Shown: positions 45,008 to 53,867 of the stretch, one piece after another
Numbering within the stretch: position 1 is the first letter of the stretch
How the letters are laid out: each line of letters starts with the position of its first letter
DNA from: JAJRQY01 sp965224435
GTDB taxonomy: Bacteria > Actinomycetota > Acidimicrobiia > Acidimicrobiales > SZUA-35
Assembly: GCA_965224435.1 (NCBI GenBank)
Contig: OZ245048.1
Span: 1-64,000 of the forward strand
Direction of reading: 5' to 3'
DNA: 64,000 nucleotides
Position numbers and translations under genes: made by a program
The notes under the pieces: model-generated
What the model was told of the DNA's origin: nothing
What the model saw: only the letters and a program-made list of their open reading frames with translations
Database searches by the model: none

Positions 45008-45045
45008 GCTCGAACCTCCCATACGGGAGGTTCGAGCTGCTTTTG
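45008..45045. terminator. Strong terminator hairpin downstream of the DUF2798 gene
   Basis: A perfect 13-bp stem, GCTCGAACCTCCC (45008-45020) with GGGAGGTTCGAGC (45025-45037), loop ATAC, followed on the plus strand by TGCTTTTG. In the minus direction it lies 55 bp after the DUF2798 stop. The T-run favours plus-strand activity; the stem could serve both. Confidence 0.75.
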
Positions 45046-45091
45046 ACCACTGCTTTGTCTACTCGTGCTCGGTCTATTAGGACCGAAGAAC

Positions 45092-45361
45092 CTATTCGGA
45101 CCGAAGAACTCGTGACACCATTTTGCGCACGATCGGAGCGACGAGCAAAACTGTTGGGAGGGTGATTGGCCACGATGATGCGAAAGCTGAAAGCCACTGC
45201 CCGAGGGAAGCCTCATCCAATCCGAGATTGCGCACAGTTGTGATGGCAGAGACAATAAGAGTCATCATTCCCGACAAGATGAAAGCAAAGAGCACACTCT
45301 GAAACCGGGCAGGAATGATCCGAATTGGATCCTCAGTGGTCACGATTGAATCCTGTGCCAA
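45092..45361 (-). CDS. DUF2798-family small membrane protein
   Basis: 89 residues with two transmembrane helices: VLFAFILSGMMTLIVSAITT and FASSWPITLPTVLLVAPIV. The pattern PARFQSVLFAFILSGMMT and the second-half SSWPITLPTV fit DUF2798 (YqhA-like pairs of helices). It follows azoR by 9 bp on the same strand, so it is co-transcribed with the azoreductase and under the same TetR operator. Function unknown. Confidence 0.75.
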   Translation of the reverse strand: MAQDSIVTTEDPIRIIPARFQSVLFAFILSGMMTLIVSAITTVRNLGLDEASLGQWLSAFASSWPITLPTVLLVAPIVRKMVSRVLRSE

Positions 45362-45370
45362 TCCGGACTT

Positions 45371-45955
45371 TCATGCGGCAGCCTGAATTTGGGAGCGAGC
45401 CGTTGTCATTGCCACGTCTGCGTCGATGGCCATCTGATCAGCGGCGATGACTGTCACGTCATGTATTCCGATGAACGCCAGGAAGTGGCGCAGCCAGGTA
45501 GTACCGAAATCTTGTGGCCCGCCGACTTGTGTGCCACCACTGGCGCTCACGATGTAGGTTGGCCGGTCAGCCAGTAAGCCAACGGGTCCGGACTCACCGT
45601 AGGTGAAGGTTGTTCCCGCTCGAGCCACCAGATCAGCCCAAGCCTTAAGGTTCGCTGGTACCGAGAAGTTGTAGATCGGTGCGCTGATGATGAGGATGTC
45701 GGCTTGTCGCAGCTCGGCAATGAGTTGGTCGCTGAAGGTCAGCGTTGGCACGGTGGCCGCGGTTCGATCTTCAATCGCGATGGTGAGTTCGGCAGCAACT
45801 GGGGGAGTGAGGAGCGGGACGGTGTCGACCAGGTTCCGTTTGATCACCTGGTCGCTGTCTTGTTTCACTACTTGTAGCAGCTCGTTGACTAGGCCGGTAG
45901 TTACCGACTCGTCACCTCGCACGCTGGTGGAGATGTTCAGGATTGTCTTTGTCAC
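45371..45955 (-). CDS. azoR: FMN-dependent NADH:quinone oxidoreductase / azoreductase
   Basis: 194 residues of the flavodoxin-like AzoR/AcpD family: ILNISTSVRGDESVTTGLV at the N-terminus, LIISAPIYNFSVPANLKAWAD (FMN-binding and dimer loop), TFTYGESGPVGLLADRPTYIVSASGG. It reduces quinones or azo bonds with NADH. The GTG start at 45955 has GAAAGG upstream. A perfect 19-bp palindrome begins 13 bp upstream of the start, and a TetR gene precedes it, so induction by an electrophile or quinone is likely. Confidence 0.92.
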   Translation of the reverse strand: MTKTILNISTSVRGDESVTTGLVNELLQVVKQDSDQVIKRNLVDTVPLLTPPVAAELTIAIEDRTAATVPTLTFSDQLIAELRQADILIISAPIYNFSVPANLKAWADLVARAGTTFTYGESGPVGLLADRPTYIVSASGGTQVGGPQDFGTTWLRHFLAFIGIHDVTVIAADQMAIDADVAMTTARSQIQAAA

Positions 45956-45967
45956 AATTGCCTTTCA

Positions 45968-45986
45968 GGAACGAACTGTTCGTTCC
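45968..45986. promoter_or_regulatory. Palindromic operator for the adjacent TetR regulator
   Basis: GGAACGAACTGTTCGTTCC: two perfect 9-bp half-sites around a single central T, immediately upstream of azoR. A half-site-like GGAACGA at about 46657 lies upstream of the tetR gene itself, suggesting autoregulation. Size and symmetry are typical of TetR operators. Confidence 0.8.
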
Positions 45987-46067
45987 AATAATGAGATAGT
46001 GGTTAGCCCTCAGGGGCCGTGTTGGTTGGCGGATCCGGGTTGCGTGATCGGGTTCAGGTGACCTCGG

Positions 46068-46637
46068 TTAGGTGATCTGATCCAAGGTTGCTTCGATAAC
46101 CGGGCCCAGGGTGTGTTGGTCAGCGCCGGTCGTAGCCATGACCTGCATGCCTTGCATGAGAACCATGACCAGGTCGGCCGCAAGCTCGGGGGTCATATCG
46201 TCATGGAGTTCGCCAAGATTGGCGCCGCGTCGGCAGACATCAACGAAGAGGTCGCGGGTTGCGGCCAGAGAAGCGGTGGTGGCCAGCCGGCTTTGTTCGT
46301 GGACGTGGTTGCGTTCACAAGCGGTGTTGACGACGAAGCAGCCCCGTCCATCAGGATCAGTTATCAGCTGGTAGAGGAAGGCCGAGAGGCGTTCGCGTAG
46401 GGGAGTGTTGGCCGCCATTGCCTCGATCATTCCCTGCCCGCCAGTTGTGGTGTAAAGCTCCAGGGCTTGGGCGTAGATGTCTTCCTTGCAGCCAAAGGTT
46501 GCGTAGAGCGAGCCTCGGTTGATTCCGAGATGCTCAACCAGCTCTTGCATCGAGGTGCCTTCGAATCCCTTGGAATGGAAAAGGTCCAAAGCTCGGGCCA
46601 GGGCGAGGTCGACATCAAACTCTTTTGTTCTCGCCAT
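46068..46637 (-). CDS. TetR/AcrR-family transcriptional regulator
   Basis: 189 residues from ATG 46637 (MARTKEFDVD). The HTH reads GFEGTSMQELVEHLGINRGSLYATFGCKEDIY. The ligand-binding half contains GCFVVNTACE, seen in the TetR subgroup with reactive Cys residues that control quinone and azo-reductases. It lies upstream of azoR on the same strand with the operator between them. The inducer is unknown; oxidised or electrophilic compounds are a reasonable guess. Confidence 0.88.
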   Translation of the reverse strand: MARTKEFDVDLALARALDLFHSKGFEGTSMQELVEHLGINRGSLYATFGCKEDIYAQALELYTTTGGQGMIEAMAANTPLRERLSAFLYQLITDPDGRGCFVVNTACERNHVHEQSRLATTASLAATRDLFVDVCRRGANLGELHDDMTPELAADLVMVLMQGMQVMATTGADQHTLGPVIEATLDQIT

Positions 46638-46762
46638 GAAAGAGACAATAGCCATTCTGGAACGATTGGTCAAGAATTATGTGTGGCGCCTTGATCTGAC
46701 GGTGATTTGCTCAGTTTGCACGGGCCGAGCCCACGACCGCTGGTTGGGCCTACTATCGCGCC

Positions 46763-47323
46763 ATGAGTAGGAATCTTCGTGACTACGTCAAGTCCCTCTA
46801 CACCGTGGATGGGGTGGTGCGCCGGGTATCGGCCAAGGATTGGGACAATCAGTCCCCCAACCCCGACTGGAGTGCTAAAGAAACCTTGGGACACGTGATC
46901 TGGGGTGTTCGCCACATGTCCAGTGCCATTCGCGGGATCAAGGAACCTGAGGATGATCTGCAGTTGTCCGTCGTTGGTGCAGACCCCATGACGACCTGGA
47001 CCGAGGCCATGGACGAACTGTTGGCGGCGTTGGACGAGCGAGGGGTTTTAGAGAAGCGAATCTCAACCCCGTTCGGGGAGATGACGGTGGATGAAGCCCT
47101 CGGGGGGTTCTTTGCTGATCCGCTGGCTCATGCTTGGGACATTGCTCATGCTGTTGGCATTGAAGCCGTTCTGCCCGAGGACTTGTCCCGCAAAGGACTG
47201 TTCATTCTGAAGGCGGCGGGCGAAGCCCTGCGTGGTCCCGGCGCTATGCAAGAACCGATTGAGGTGAGTGAGGTGTCCTCTGCTGCTGACCAATTCATTG
47301 CTTACACGGGACGAAAGCCCTAG
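46763..47323 (+). CDS. TIGR03086-like DinB/maleylpyruvate isomerase-fold protein
   Basis: 186 residues. The N-terminal helix and WSAKETLGHVIWGVRHMSSAI match the four-helix metal-binding fold, with His at the ligand position; DPLAHAWDIAHAVGIEAVLPEDL gives the second and third histidines. The family is found mainly in actinobacteria and is presumed thiol-dependent or metal-dependent, with no defined substrate. It is transcribed divergently from the tetR gene, 125 bp apart. Confidence 0.75.
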   Translation: MSRNLRDYVKSLYTVDGVVRRVSAKDWDNQSPNPDWSAKETLGHVIWGVRHMSSAIRGIKEPEDDLQLSVVGADPMTTWTEAMDELLAALDERGVLEKRISTPFGEMTVDEALGGFFADPLAHAWDIAHAVGIEAVLPEDLSRKGLFILKAAGEALRGPGAMQEPIEVSEVSSAADQFIAYTGRKP

Positions 47324-47437
47324 CTCAGGCGGCCTTTGAGGATTCACGACCTGGCTTGGTCCACACCAAGGTATGGCGGCCATGGAGTCGTCGTCTGAAG
47401 ACTGGCGGGATCCTGTCGTCAAGTGAAAGTTCTTGAC

Positions 47438-47454
47438 CCTCACACGGTGTTAGG
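47438..47454 (+). promoter_or_regulatory. Putative MerR-type operator and promoter
   Basis: CCTCACACGGTGTTAGG is a near-perfect inverted repeat (7 of 8 paired positions around a central G). It starts at the end of a TTGACC -35-like hexamer (47433-47438), 16 bp upstream of the merR ATG. MerR-family operators sit between the -35 and -10 like this. The -10 is not clear. Confidence 0.5.
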
Positions 47455-47469
47455 TGCTTTGATGTCTTC

Positions 47470-48320
47470 ATGACCTTGTTCCGCATTGGTGACCTAGCCC
47501 GCCTCGGTGGCGTCTCGGTCCGCATGCTTCGCCACTATCACGAGATCGGATGCTGATTCCCGAGCAGACGGATGCGGTGAGCGGGTATCGGCTCTACGGC
47601 AGGAAGCAGCTCGTAGCCCTTCGCCACATTGTTGTGCTCAAGGATCTGGGTCTGCCGCTCAGTGACATAGCCGGAATTGTGAATAGCCAGATCTCGAAGA
47701 ACCAGGTTCACATCTTGCTCAGCACTCATCGAGCCAACCTGGTGCTGGAAATTGCCGCAGCTAGATCAAATCTGATGGGTATCGACAACTACGTTTCGAA
47801 CATCGAAAAGGACACAGCTGTGCCAAACGAATCCGTTCTGAATCCGGAGATCAAGGTCGATCTAAAATCGGTAGACGGCCGTCTAGTAGCCCAACTCAGC
47901 GCTGTTTCTGAGTCGTGGGCTCCATCCGACATTGGTTCAGTTATCGCCCCCCTCTATCCCGAATTGTTTGCTCGGATGAAGAAGGCCGGAGTCGACAACA
48001 CCGGACCGTCGATGGCTTGGTATGAAGACACTGATGAAGGGCGAATCATTGTTCATGCCACCCTGACAATCGAAGAACGGCCAGCGGCTGAACCAGCAAC
48101 GCTGGGGTTTGAGATCGTGCAATTGCCAGCGATCGAACTCATAGCGTCGACCTTGCATCACGGCAGCATGGACAACTGCGATACCACCTATGAGGCCCTC
48201 ATGGAATGGGTTTCCCGCCACGGCTACCAACCTGTTGGCTATAGCCGAGAACTGGATATCGAGTGCGGGCCAGACGGACCAACTGTCACCGAGCTCCAGG
48301 TCACCGTGGTCAAGGAATAG
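47470..48320 (+). pseudogene. MerR-family regulator with GyrI-like effector domain, frameshifted
   Basis: The N-terminal HTH (MTLFRIGDLARLGGVSVRMLRHYHEIG) starts at ATG 47470 and hits a stop at 47556. The next frame, open to 48320, continues exactly where expected with LIPEQTDAVSGYRLYGRKQL, then the coiled dimerisation helix and a GyrI/AraC-E-type ligand domain (FEIVQLPAIELIASTLHHG). One base is missing near 47549. BmrR-like proteins of this build activate genes upon drug binding. The lesion splits the DNA-binding domain, so unless it is a sequencing error the protein is inactive. Confidence 0.8.
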
Positions 48321-48387
48321 ACCGATGAGGACCGCCATGGTTTGGATCGATTCGGTCGACCTTGCTCCGGCCTTCTAGCTTGGGGGC

Positions 48388-49101
48388 ATGAGTGATGATG
48401 ACTCCAGCCCGTCTTCGACCGACCTGATTCCGTCTTCGACGGTCCTTCTGTTGCGGGACGGACAAGATTCTCTGGAAGTCTTGATGTTGCGTCGCAACTC
48501 CAAGATCGCCTTTGCTGGAATGTGGGTCTTCCCTGGTGGACGTGTCGACCCGCATGAGATCATCGAGGGAGACGACCTCGCTTCTGCTCGACTTGCAGCC
48601 ACCAGGGAGGCCCACGAAGAGTCCAACCTCGTTCTTGACCATGAATCCCTTGTTGCCTGGAACCATTGGCAACCCCCAATGCTTCCTGCCGTACCCACAG
48701 GGGGCCCTCGACGACGATTCCGGACCTGGTTTTTTGCCGCCCGCGCTCCGCTTGGCGAGGTCACCATTGACGATGGCGAGATCAAGGACCATGCCTGGCT
48801 GCAGCCCCAGGAAGCCTTGGACCGACGCGACCGTGGCGAGATCGAAATCGTGCCACCAACCTTCGTGACCCTGCACGAACTGTCACTCCACCAGCGAGTC
48901 GATGATGCATTGGCCTGGGCCCGCTCCCGTCAACCCCAGCACTACTCCACCCGATTAATGAAAGCCGCTGATCCTCGAATCGCCTGCTGGCATGGCGACG
49001 CTGGCTATGAATCCGGCGACCCGGACGCGCCAGGGGAACGCCACCGTCTCCTTCTACACCCCGGCAAATGGGAGTACCAGCGAACCACCGCCAACAACTA
49101 G
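48388..49101 (+). CDS. NUDIX hydrolase
   Basis: 237 residues. The NUDIX box is GGRVDPHEIIEGDDLASARL-AATREAHEESNL: G-x5-E is stretched by an insert between the Gly and the REAHEES helix, as in the group of longer actinobacterial and NUDT19-like proteins. FAGMWVFPGGRVD precedes it. The C-terminal third (HRLLLHPGKWEY) is characteristic of this subgroup. The substrate is probably a nucleoside diphosphate or CoA derivative; not determinable here. Confidence 0.85.
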   Translation: MSDDDSSPSSTDLIPSSTVLLLRDGQDSLEVLMLRRNSKIAFAGMWVFPGGRVDPHEIIEGDDLASARLAATREAHEESNLVLDHESLVAWNHWQPPMLPAVPTGGPRRRFRTWFFAARAPLGEVTIDDGEIKDHAWLQPQEALDRRDRGEIEIVPPTFVTLHELSLHQRVDDALAWARSRQPQHYSTRLMKAADPRIACWHGDAGYESGDPDAPGERHRLLLHPGKWEYQRTTANN

Positions 49102-49151
49102 CCCGAACTCTCCAATCACCAGTACGAGCCGAACCACCGGAGCCACCAGTC

Positions 49152-49403
49152 ATGTGCCGAAACATCACCATCTTACGAGGACTCGAACCACAAGCCAGTC
49201 CCGAGGAGGTAGAAGCCGCTGCCCGACAATACGTCCGAAAAGTGAGCGGTATCCGCCACCCATCCTCGGCGACCGAAGGTCCGTTTGAGGCGGCAGTGAC
49301 AGAGATCGCTAAGGCCACGATGGTCTTGCTGAGAGAACTGCCACCACGACGCCAGGTACCGAAATCGGTGCCGCCATTGCGGCGGCACGCCGGGCAAGTC
49401 TGA
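49152..49403 (+). CDS. DUF2277-family protein
   Basis: 83 residues from ATG 49152. The start MCRNITILRGLEPQASPEEV, the core AAARQYVRKVSGIRHPS and the ending LLRELPPRRQVPKSVPPLRR are diagnostic for DUF2277. An in-frame extension to 49068 has no match. The function is unknown; homologues often neighbour NUDIX or DNA-repair genes. It lies 50 bp after the NUDIX gene on the same strand. Confidence 0.85.
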   Translation: MCRNITILRGLEPQASPEEVEAAARQYVRKVSGIRHPSSATEGPFEAAVTEIAKATMVLLRELPPRRQVPKSVPPLRRHAGQV

Positions 49404-49578
49404 GGCGTCACGCTGGCCAGATCTGAGGCGGTAGGTCGGCGAAGCCTTGGGCCTGGCTGAGCGTCGCCAGTCAGCCAGCGGTCACACGAAACGCCAATTG
49501 CCAAGAAACCCGCTAGCCTGCTCTGCTTGCTCGTGCCCATTCCGGGGTTTGGGCCCGATAGAGAAAAGTAGAAATGCA

Positions 49579-51249
49579 ATGACAAACCCTGATGCCAGTT
49601 TTGGCGATCTTGGCGTGCCTGATGATCTCGTGGCCGTTCTTGACTCGCGTGGAATCACTTCACCGTTCGAAATCCAACTGGCCAGCATCCCTGATGCTCT
49701 GCAAGGACGAGACGTACTTGGTCGAGCCCCAACCGGCTCCGGCAAGACTCTCGCCTTTGGAATCCCCATGGTTGCTCGTATCGGTAAGGCCAACAAGAAG
49801 CGGCCGACTGGCCTGATCTTGTCCCCGACCCGTGAGCTAGCCGAACAGATTCGACGCGAGCTCGAACCATTGGCTCAAGTCCGTGGCCGATCTGTTCTGG
49901 CCGTCTACGGAGGTGTCGGCATGGACGCCCAGCGTCGAGCCCTCCGCAAGGGTTTGGACCTGCTGGTTGCTTGCCCCGGTCGCCTACTTGACCTCATTGG
50001 TCAAGGGGAGTGCTCGCTGGACCAGGTCGAGTTCATGGTTATTGACGAAGCAGACCGGATGGCTGACATGGGCTTCTTGCCCGTGGTCAAGCAGATCCTG
50101 GACATGTGTAGCTCTCGCAAGCAAACCGTGATGTTCTCGGCCACGTTGGGTAAGGAAGTCAAAGTCCTCACCGACATGTATCAGAACGACCCGGTGACAC
50201 ATCAGGTTGGTGCCGCTGAACCTGATCTCAGCCTGGTCGAGCATCGCTTCATTCTGACCGAGCAGTCATCCAAGATTGGCATCTCTGCGGATCTCATTGA
50301 CGAGCACGGCCCAACCATCATCTTCTGTCGAACCCGACACGGAGTCGACCGGGTGGCACGCCAACTCAAGCGATCCGGAATCAAGGCCGGTTGGATCCAC
50401 GGCGGGCGCTCACAGAATCAGCGTGACTCTGCCTTGCACTCATTCACCAAGGGCAAGGTGCAGGCTTTGGTTGCCACCGATGTTGCGGCTCGTGGAATCC
50501 ACGTCGATGGAGTGGCGTGTGTCATCCACTATGACCCGCCAGCTGACCCCAAGGACTATGTGCACCGCTCCGGCCGTACGGCGCGCGCTGGTGCCGCGGG
50601 AGTCGTGGTTTCTTACCTGAATCCTGATCAGAAGAAGGGGGCAATGAAGATGCTGAAGAGTGTCGGCCTGCCTCCGATTCCCTTTGAAGAGATGCCAGAA
50701 ATCTCTCATCGTGAACTCAAGGTCTTTGCCGGTGATCGCAAGGGCGGTAGTGGCAAGGGTGGCGGCGGGTCCAAGGGTGGCGGCCGAGGCGGGTCCAAGG
50801 GTGGACGCGGCGGGAATCAGGGTGGCGGCAGTCGTGGCAAGGGCGGCAGCAATAGTGGTGGCGGTCGTGGCACCGGAGAACAAGGACAGTCGTCAGGCAA
50901 GTCCTCTCGCCAGAAGCAGGACAACCGTGGCGGTGACGGAGGTAGCGATTCACGGGCTGACTCCGGTCAGGGGTCCTCAGACAGCCGTCAACAGGACAAC
51001 CGGCAGCAAGACAACCGCGGGTCTGACCAGAAGAAGCCGAGGCACAGGAACCGGTCTGGCGACGGTGCTTCAAAACAGGGCGGTAAGCGGTCAAGCGATG
51101 ACGACAAGGACAAGTCGAATCGCTCAGGCAAGTCCCGGCCCAAGAATAAGCGTCGCAAGCCCGGCTCAGGGTCTGGCTCAGCTCCCGGTCGCAACAAGGC
51201 CCATCGTGGTTCCAGGGGTGGATCTGGTCGCGGCGGGCGAAGCGACTGA
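49579..51249 (+). CDS. DEAD-box RNA helicase with long Gly/Arg/Lys-rich tail
   Basis: 556 residues from ATG 49579. The helicase core has the Q motif (ITSPFEIQLASIPDAL), Walker A GRAPTGSGKTLAFG, PTRELAEQI, DEAD in MVIDEADRMADMGF, SAT (MFSATLGKEV), and HRSGRTARAG. From about residue 370 a low-complexity tail of about 185 residues, rich in GGSKGG, Gln, Asp and Lys/Arg, follows; such tails bind RNA or promote phase separation. Probable role in RNA unwinding during ribosome assembly or cold. The start lacks a strong ribosome binding site. Confidence 0.92.
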   Translation: MTNPDASFGDLGVPDDLVAVLDSRGITSPFEIQLASIPDALQGRDVLGRAPTGSGKTLAFGIPMVARIGKANKKRPTGLILSPTRELAEQIRRELEPLAQVRGRSVLAVYGGVGMDAQRRALRKGLDLLVACPGRLLDLIGQGECSLDQVEFMVIDEADRMADMGFLPVVKQILDMCSSRKQTVMFSATLGKEVKVLTDMYQNDPVTHQVGAAEPDLSLVEHRFILTEQSSKIGISADLIDEHGPTIIFCRTRHGVDRVARQLKRSGIKAGWIHGGRSQNQRDSALHSFTKGKVQALVATDVAARGIHVDGVACVIHYDPPADPKDYVHRSGRTARAGAAGVVVSYLNPDQKKGAMKMLKSVGLPPIPFEEMPEISHRELKVFAGDRKGGSGKGGGGSKGGGRGGSKGGRGGNQGGGSRGKGGSNSGGGRGTGEQGQSSGKSSRQKQDNRGGDGGSDSRADSGQGSSDSRQQDNRQQDNRGSDQKKPRHRNRSGDGASKQGGKRSSDDDKDKSNRSGKSRPKNKRRKPGSGSGSAPGRNKAHRGSRGGSGRGGRSD

Positions 51250-51301
51250 TATTGCGCTGATGCAGTAGTTTCGTGCACATGAAGTGGACGAGGCAGAAAT
51301 C

Positions 51302-53176
51302 ATGACCGTCACCATCTATCCAGCGCGAGCAGTTGTCACCGTGGATCCCAACGACACCACCGCGTCAGCGGTCGCCGTTCGGAACAACCGGATTGTTGGT
51401 GTCGGCTCAGTAGAGGACTTGCAAGCAGAGCTAGCTGCTGGGGCCGAAACCAACGACGAGACCATTGAGATCAACAAGACCTTTGCCGAACACGTTGTCC
51501 TGCCCGGCTTGATCGACCAACACCTCCACCCCTTTCTTGGGTCCATGACTCTGTCCACTGCGGTCATCTCCATCGAGGACTGGATCCTGCCCGAGCAAAC
51601 CTTTCCGGCAGCCAGCAGCGCAGCCCAGTACCTGACCAGGCTCAGCCAAGCCGAGGCAGCGATGGATGATTCGGATGGGTGGCTGTTCTCTTGGGGATAC
51701 CACTCACTCTGGCACGGCCCACTTAGCCGAGAGATTCTTGATTCGGTCAGCACCACCAGGCCGATCGGTATCTGGCAACGTTCTTGTCACGAGTTCTACC
51801 TCAACAGCGCGGCCCTTGACCGACTTGGAATCACTGTTGAGTCGATGGCCACGTCGGAGCACTCAGCCCAGCTTGATGTCGCTGCCGGGCATTTCTGGGA
51901 GAATGGATTCTTCGCCGCCTTGTTGCCTGTCCTGGCCCCGGCCTTCATGCGACCGGACCGGATTGAGGCTGGCTTGGTGCAGCTGGTGGCCTACCTGCAT
52001 CAGAACGGGGTCACGGCGTTCAATGAGCCCGGAGCGATCTTTTTCCCCGGCATGTGGGAGATGTATGACCGGATTTTGGGGAACGGTGACACCCCGCTTT
52101 CCAGCACCTTCCTGGTTGATGCCCGCCAGCAAGTCTCCTCCGGGTTGACGACTGAGGAGGCGCTGGCCGACGCTCAGAGTCAGATTAACCACAGACCACA
52201 AGGCAAGGTTCGCTTCTTGCCCGGCCAGGTCAAGCTGTTTGCCGATGGTGCCATCATCTCCCAGATGATGCAGATGCGTGACGGCTATGTGGATCGTGAC
52301 GGTCAGCCCGACCCTGATCATCACGGTGAGTGGATCATGACTCCCGAGGTCCTGGAAGAACAATCCAAGCTTTACTGGGACGCTGGCTATCAGCTCCACA
52401 TCCACGTCAACGGCGACTTAGGGCTAGACGCGGTACTGGACATGTTGGAGCGACGTTTGGCCGAGACTCCACGGGATGATCACCGAACGGTCATTGTGCA
52501 CTTCGCCAACTCGACCGAGGATCAAGTTGACCGGATCGCCGAGCTCGGAGCGATCGTGAGCGCTAACCCCTATTACCCCGTGGGTTTCGCCGACAAGTAC
52601 AGCGAGGTTGGGCTCGGCCCGGAACGAGCCGACGTCATGGTCCGCTCCCAGTCGGTCTTGCAACGCAGCATTCCGCTGTCGTTTCATTCCGATCTTCCAA
52701 TGGGTCCCAGCGACCCGCTCGCCATGGTCGGCTTTGCCGTGAACCGGTTCACCCAGTCCGGCCGGGTTGCTGCGCCCGAACAGCGCATCTCGGTAGAGGA
52801 CGGTCTTCGAGCAGTGACCATCGAAGCTGCCCGGTCGTGGCGACGCGAGCACGAACTCGGCTCGATCGAGGTTGGCAAGTTGGCCAGCTTCACCATCGTT
52901 GCTGATGATCCCCGCAAGATTGAACCCGCCGACATCGGCCGGATAGCGGTGATGGGTTCGATGTTTGAAGGACGATGGTTTCCAACCAGTGCGGCTACCC
53001 GCGCTCGACGCGTTGGCCTGACTTCTGTCGTCGGTGGCGAGCTGCCCGAAGCTGGGATTGGCAATGGTTTCCGCTGTAGTGATGCCGGCCATCCCGCAAG
53101 ACCCCATCTTGGCTGTGCTTGCTCGGTCTCAGCCAGACTGCTTCGAGTCGCTCACCATGCTGGCCTTGTTGCCTGA
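51302..53176 (+). CDS. Amidohydrolase family 3 (YtcJ-like)
   Basis: 624 residues from ATG 51302, with GAGG 8 nt upstream (GTG 51284 is an alternative). Metal-site motifs: VVLPGLIDQHLHPFLG near residue 70, GYQLHIHVNGDLGLDAVLDM, VIVHFANSTEDQVDRIAELG and the late SFHSDLPMGPSDPL with the catalytic Asp. The ending, after FEGRWFPTSAATRARR, is a Cys-rich tail that does not resemble the family, possibly a divergent extension. Family members hydrolyse amide-type bonds of unknown natural substrates. Confidence 0.85.
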   Translation: MTVTIYPARAVVTVDPNDTTASAVAVRNNRIVGVGSVEDLQAELAAGAETNDETIEINKTFAEHVVLPGLIDQHLHPFLGSMTLSTAVISIEDWILPEQTFPAASSAAQYLTRLSQAEAAMDDSDGWLFSWGYHSLWHGPLSREILDSVSTTRPIGIWQRSCHEFYLNSAALDRLGITVESMATSEHSAQLDVAAGHFWENGFFAALLPVLAPAFMRPDRIEAGLVQLVAYLHQNGVTAFNEPGAIFFPGMWEMYDRILGNGDTPLSSTFLVDARQQVSSGLTTEEALADAQSQINHRPQGKVRFLPGQVKLFADGAIISQMMQMRDGYVDRDGQPDPDHHGEWIMTPEVLEEQSKLYWDAGYQLHIHVNGDLGLDAVLDMLERRLAETPRDDHRTVIVHFANSTEDQVDRIAELGAIVSANPYYPVGFADKYSEVGLGPERADVMVRSQSVLQRSIPLSFHSDLPMGPSDPLAMVGFAVNRFTQSGRVAAPEQRISVEDGLRAVTIEAARSWRREHELGSIEVGKLASFTIVADDPRKIEPADIGRIAVMGSMFEGRWFPTSAATRARRVGLTSVVGGELPEAGIGNGFRCSDAGHPARPHLGCACSVSARLLRVAHHAGLVA

Positions 53177-53209
53177 GTCTGGTTCCTGAGGTCACACAAG
53201 GATGAGTTT

Positions 53210-53761
53210 CTAGGAATCAGCCTTGACGGTCCCCCCTGAGCGCCAATAGGAGCCGTCTGCTCGATCGAGGAAACCCTCATCCACCAGATATCGGCGCAAG
53301 GTGGCGACGTCATCGTCAAAGGTCCGCAAGGTGGCGTTGACCTGGCGTTCGGAATAGTGGGCTCCTGGTTCGAACAGTTGGGCGAAGAAGTCCAACACCA
53401 CCAGTCGCTTTGATCGCTTGCGGGGGAGGTGGACCAGGCGACCATCCACGATTGAGCGGTTGATGACCTGATCGTCGGGAGCTATGTGTGACTGTTCGTG
53501 ACGAGGGTTTGCTTGTTGCTGAGAGGACCGAGCCACCAACTTGAAGGTTTCCTCCAACAAGACGTATACGCCGTCTGCTCCGACTTCCACCAGACCAGCA
53601 CTGGTGAGACGCTCCAACGCGCTGACTACCTGGCGCAGCTCAAGACCAGTGACTGAGACAATATGGTCAAGATCACCGGACGCGAGAATGAGAGCAGCGA
53701 TCACTCGCCGCCGTTCGGGCTCGGCCATCAATCCCACTAACTTGTCCGCGCTTAGAGTCAT
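53210..53761 (-). CDS. HTH regulator with C-terminal DUF2087
   Basis: 183 residues. The N-terminal 70 form an ArsR-like winged helix (ADKLVGLMAEPERRRVIAAL, LELRQVVSALERLTSAGLVE). The C-terminal 90 are DUF2087 (HLPRKRSKRLVVLDFFAQLF, YSERQVNATLRTF, YLVDEGFLDRADGSYWRSGG). Both parts are common in actinobacterial regulators. It lies downstream of the SigZ-like gene on the same strand and next to metal-resistance-type genes, so a stress-regulatory role is plausible. Confidence 0.85.
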   Translation of the reverse strand: MTLSADKLVGLMAEPERRRVIAALILASGDLDHIVSVTGLELRQVVSALERLTSAGLVEVGADGVYVLLEETFKLVARSSQQQANPRHEQSHIAPDDQVINRSIVDGRLVHLPRKRSKRLVVLDFFAQLFEPGAHYSERQVNATLRTFDDDVATLRRYLVDEGFLDRADGSYWRSGGTVKADS

Positions 53762-53867
53762 TGAAATCTCGAAGTCATTTGAATCTTGGAGTCATTCGAA
53801 CCACACAGCATTCGCACAGTGTGGGCGAGTCCGCCCTGTTGCGCCAGTCGATTCACGGTCGCAGCTT

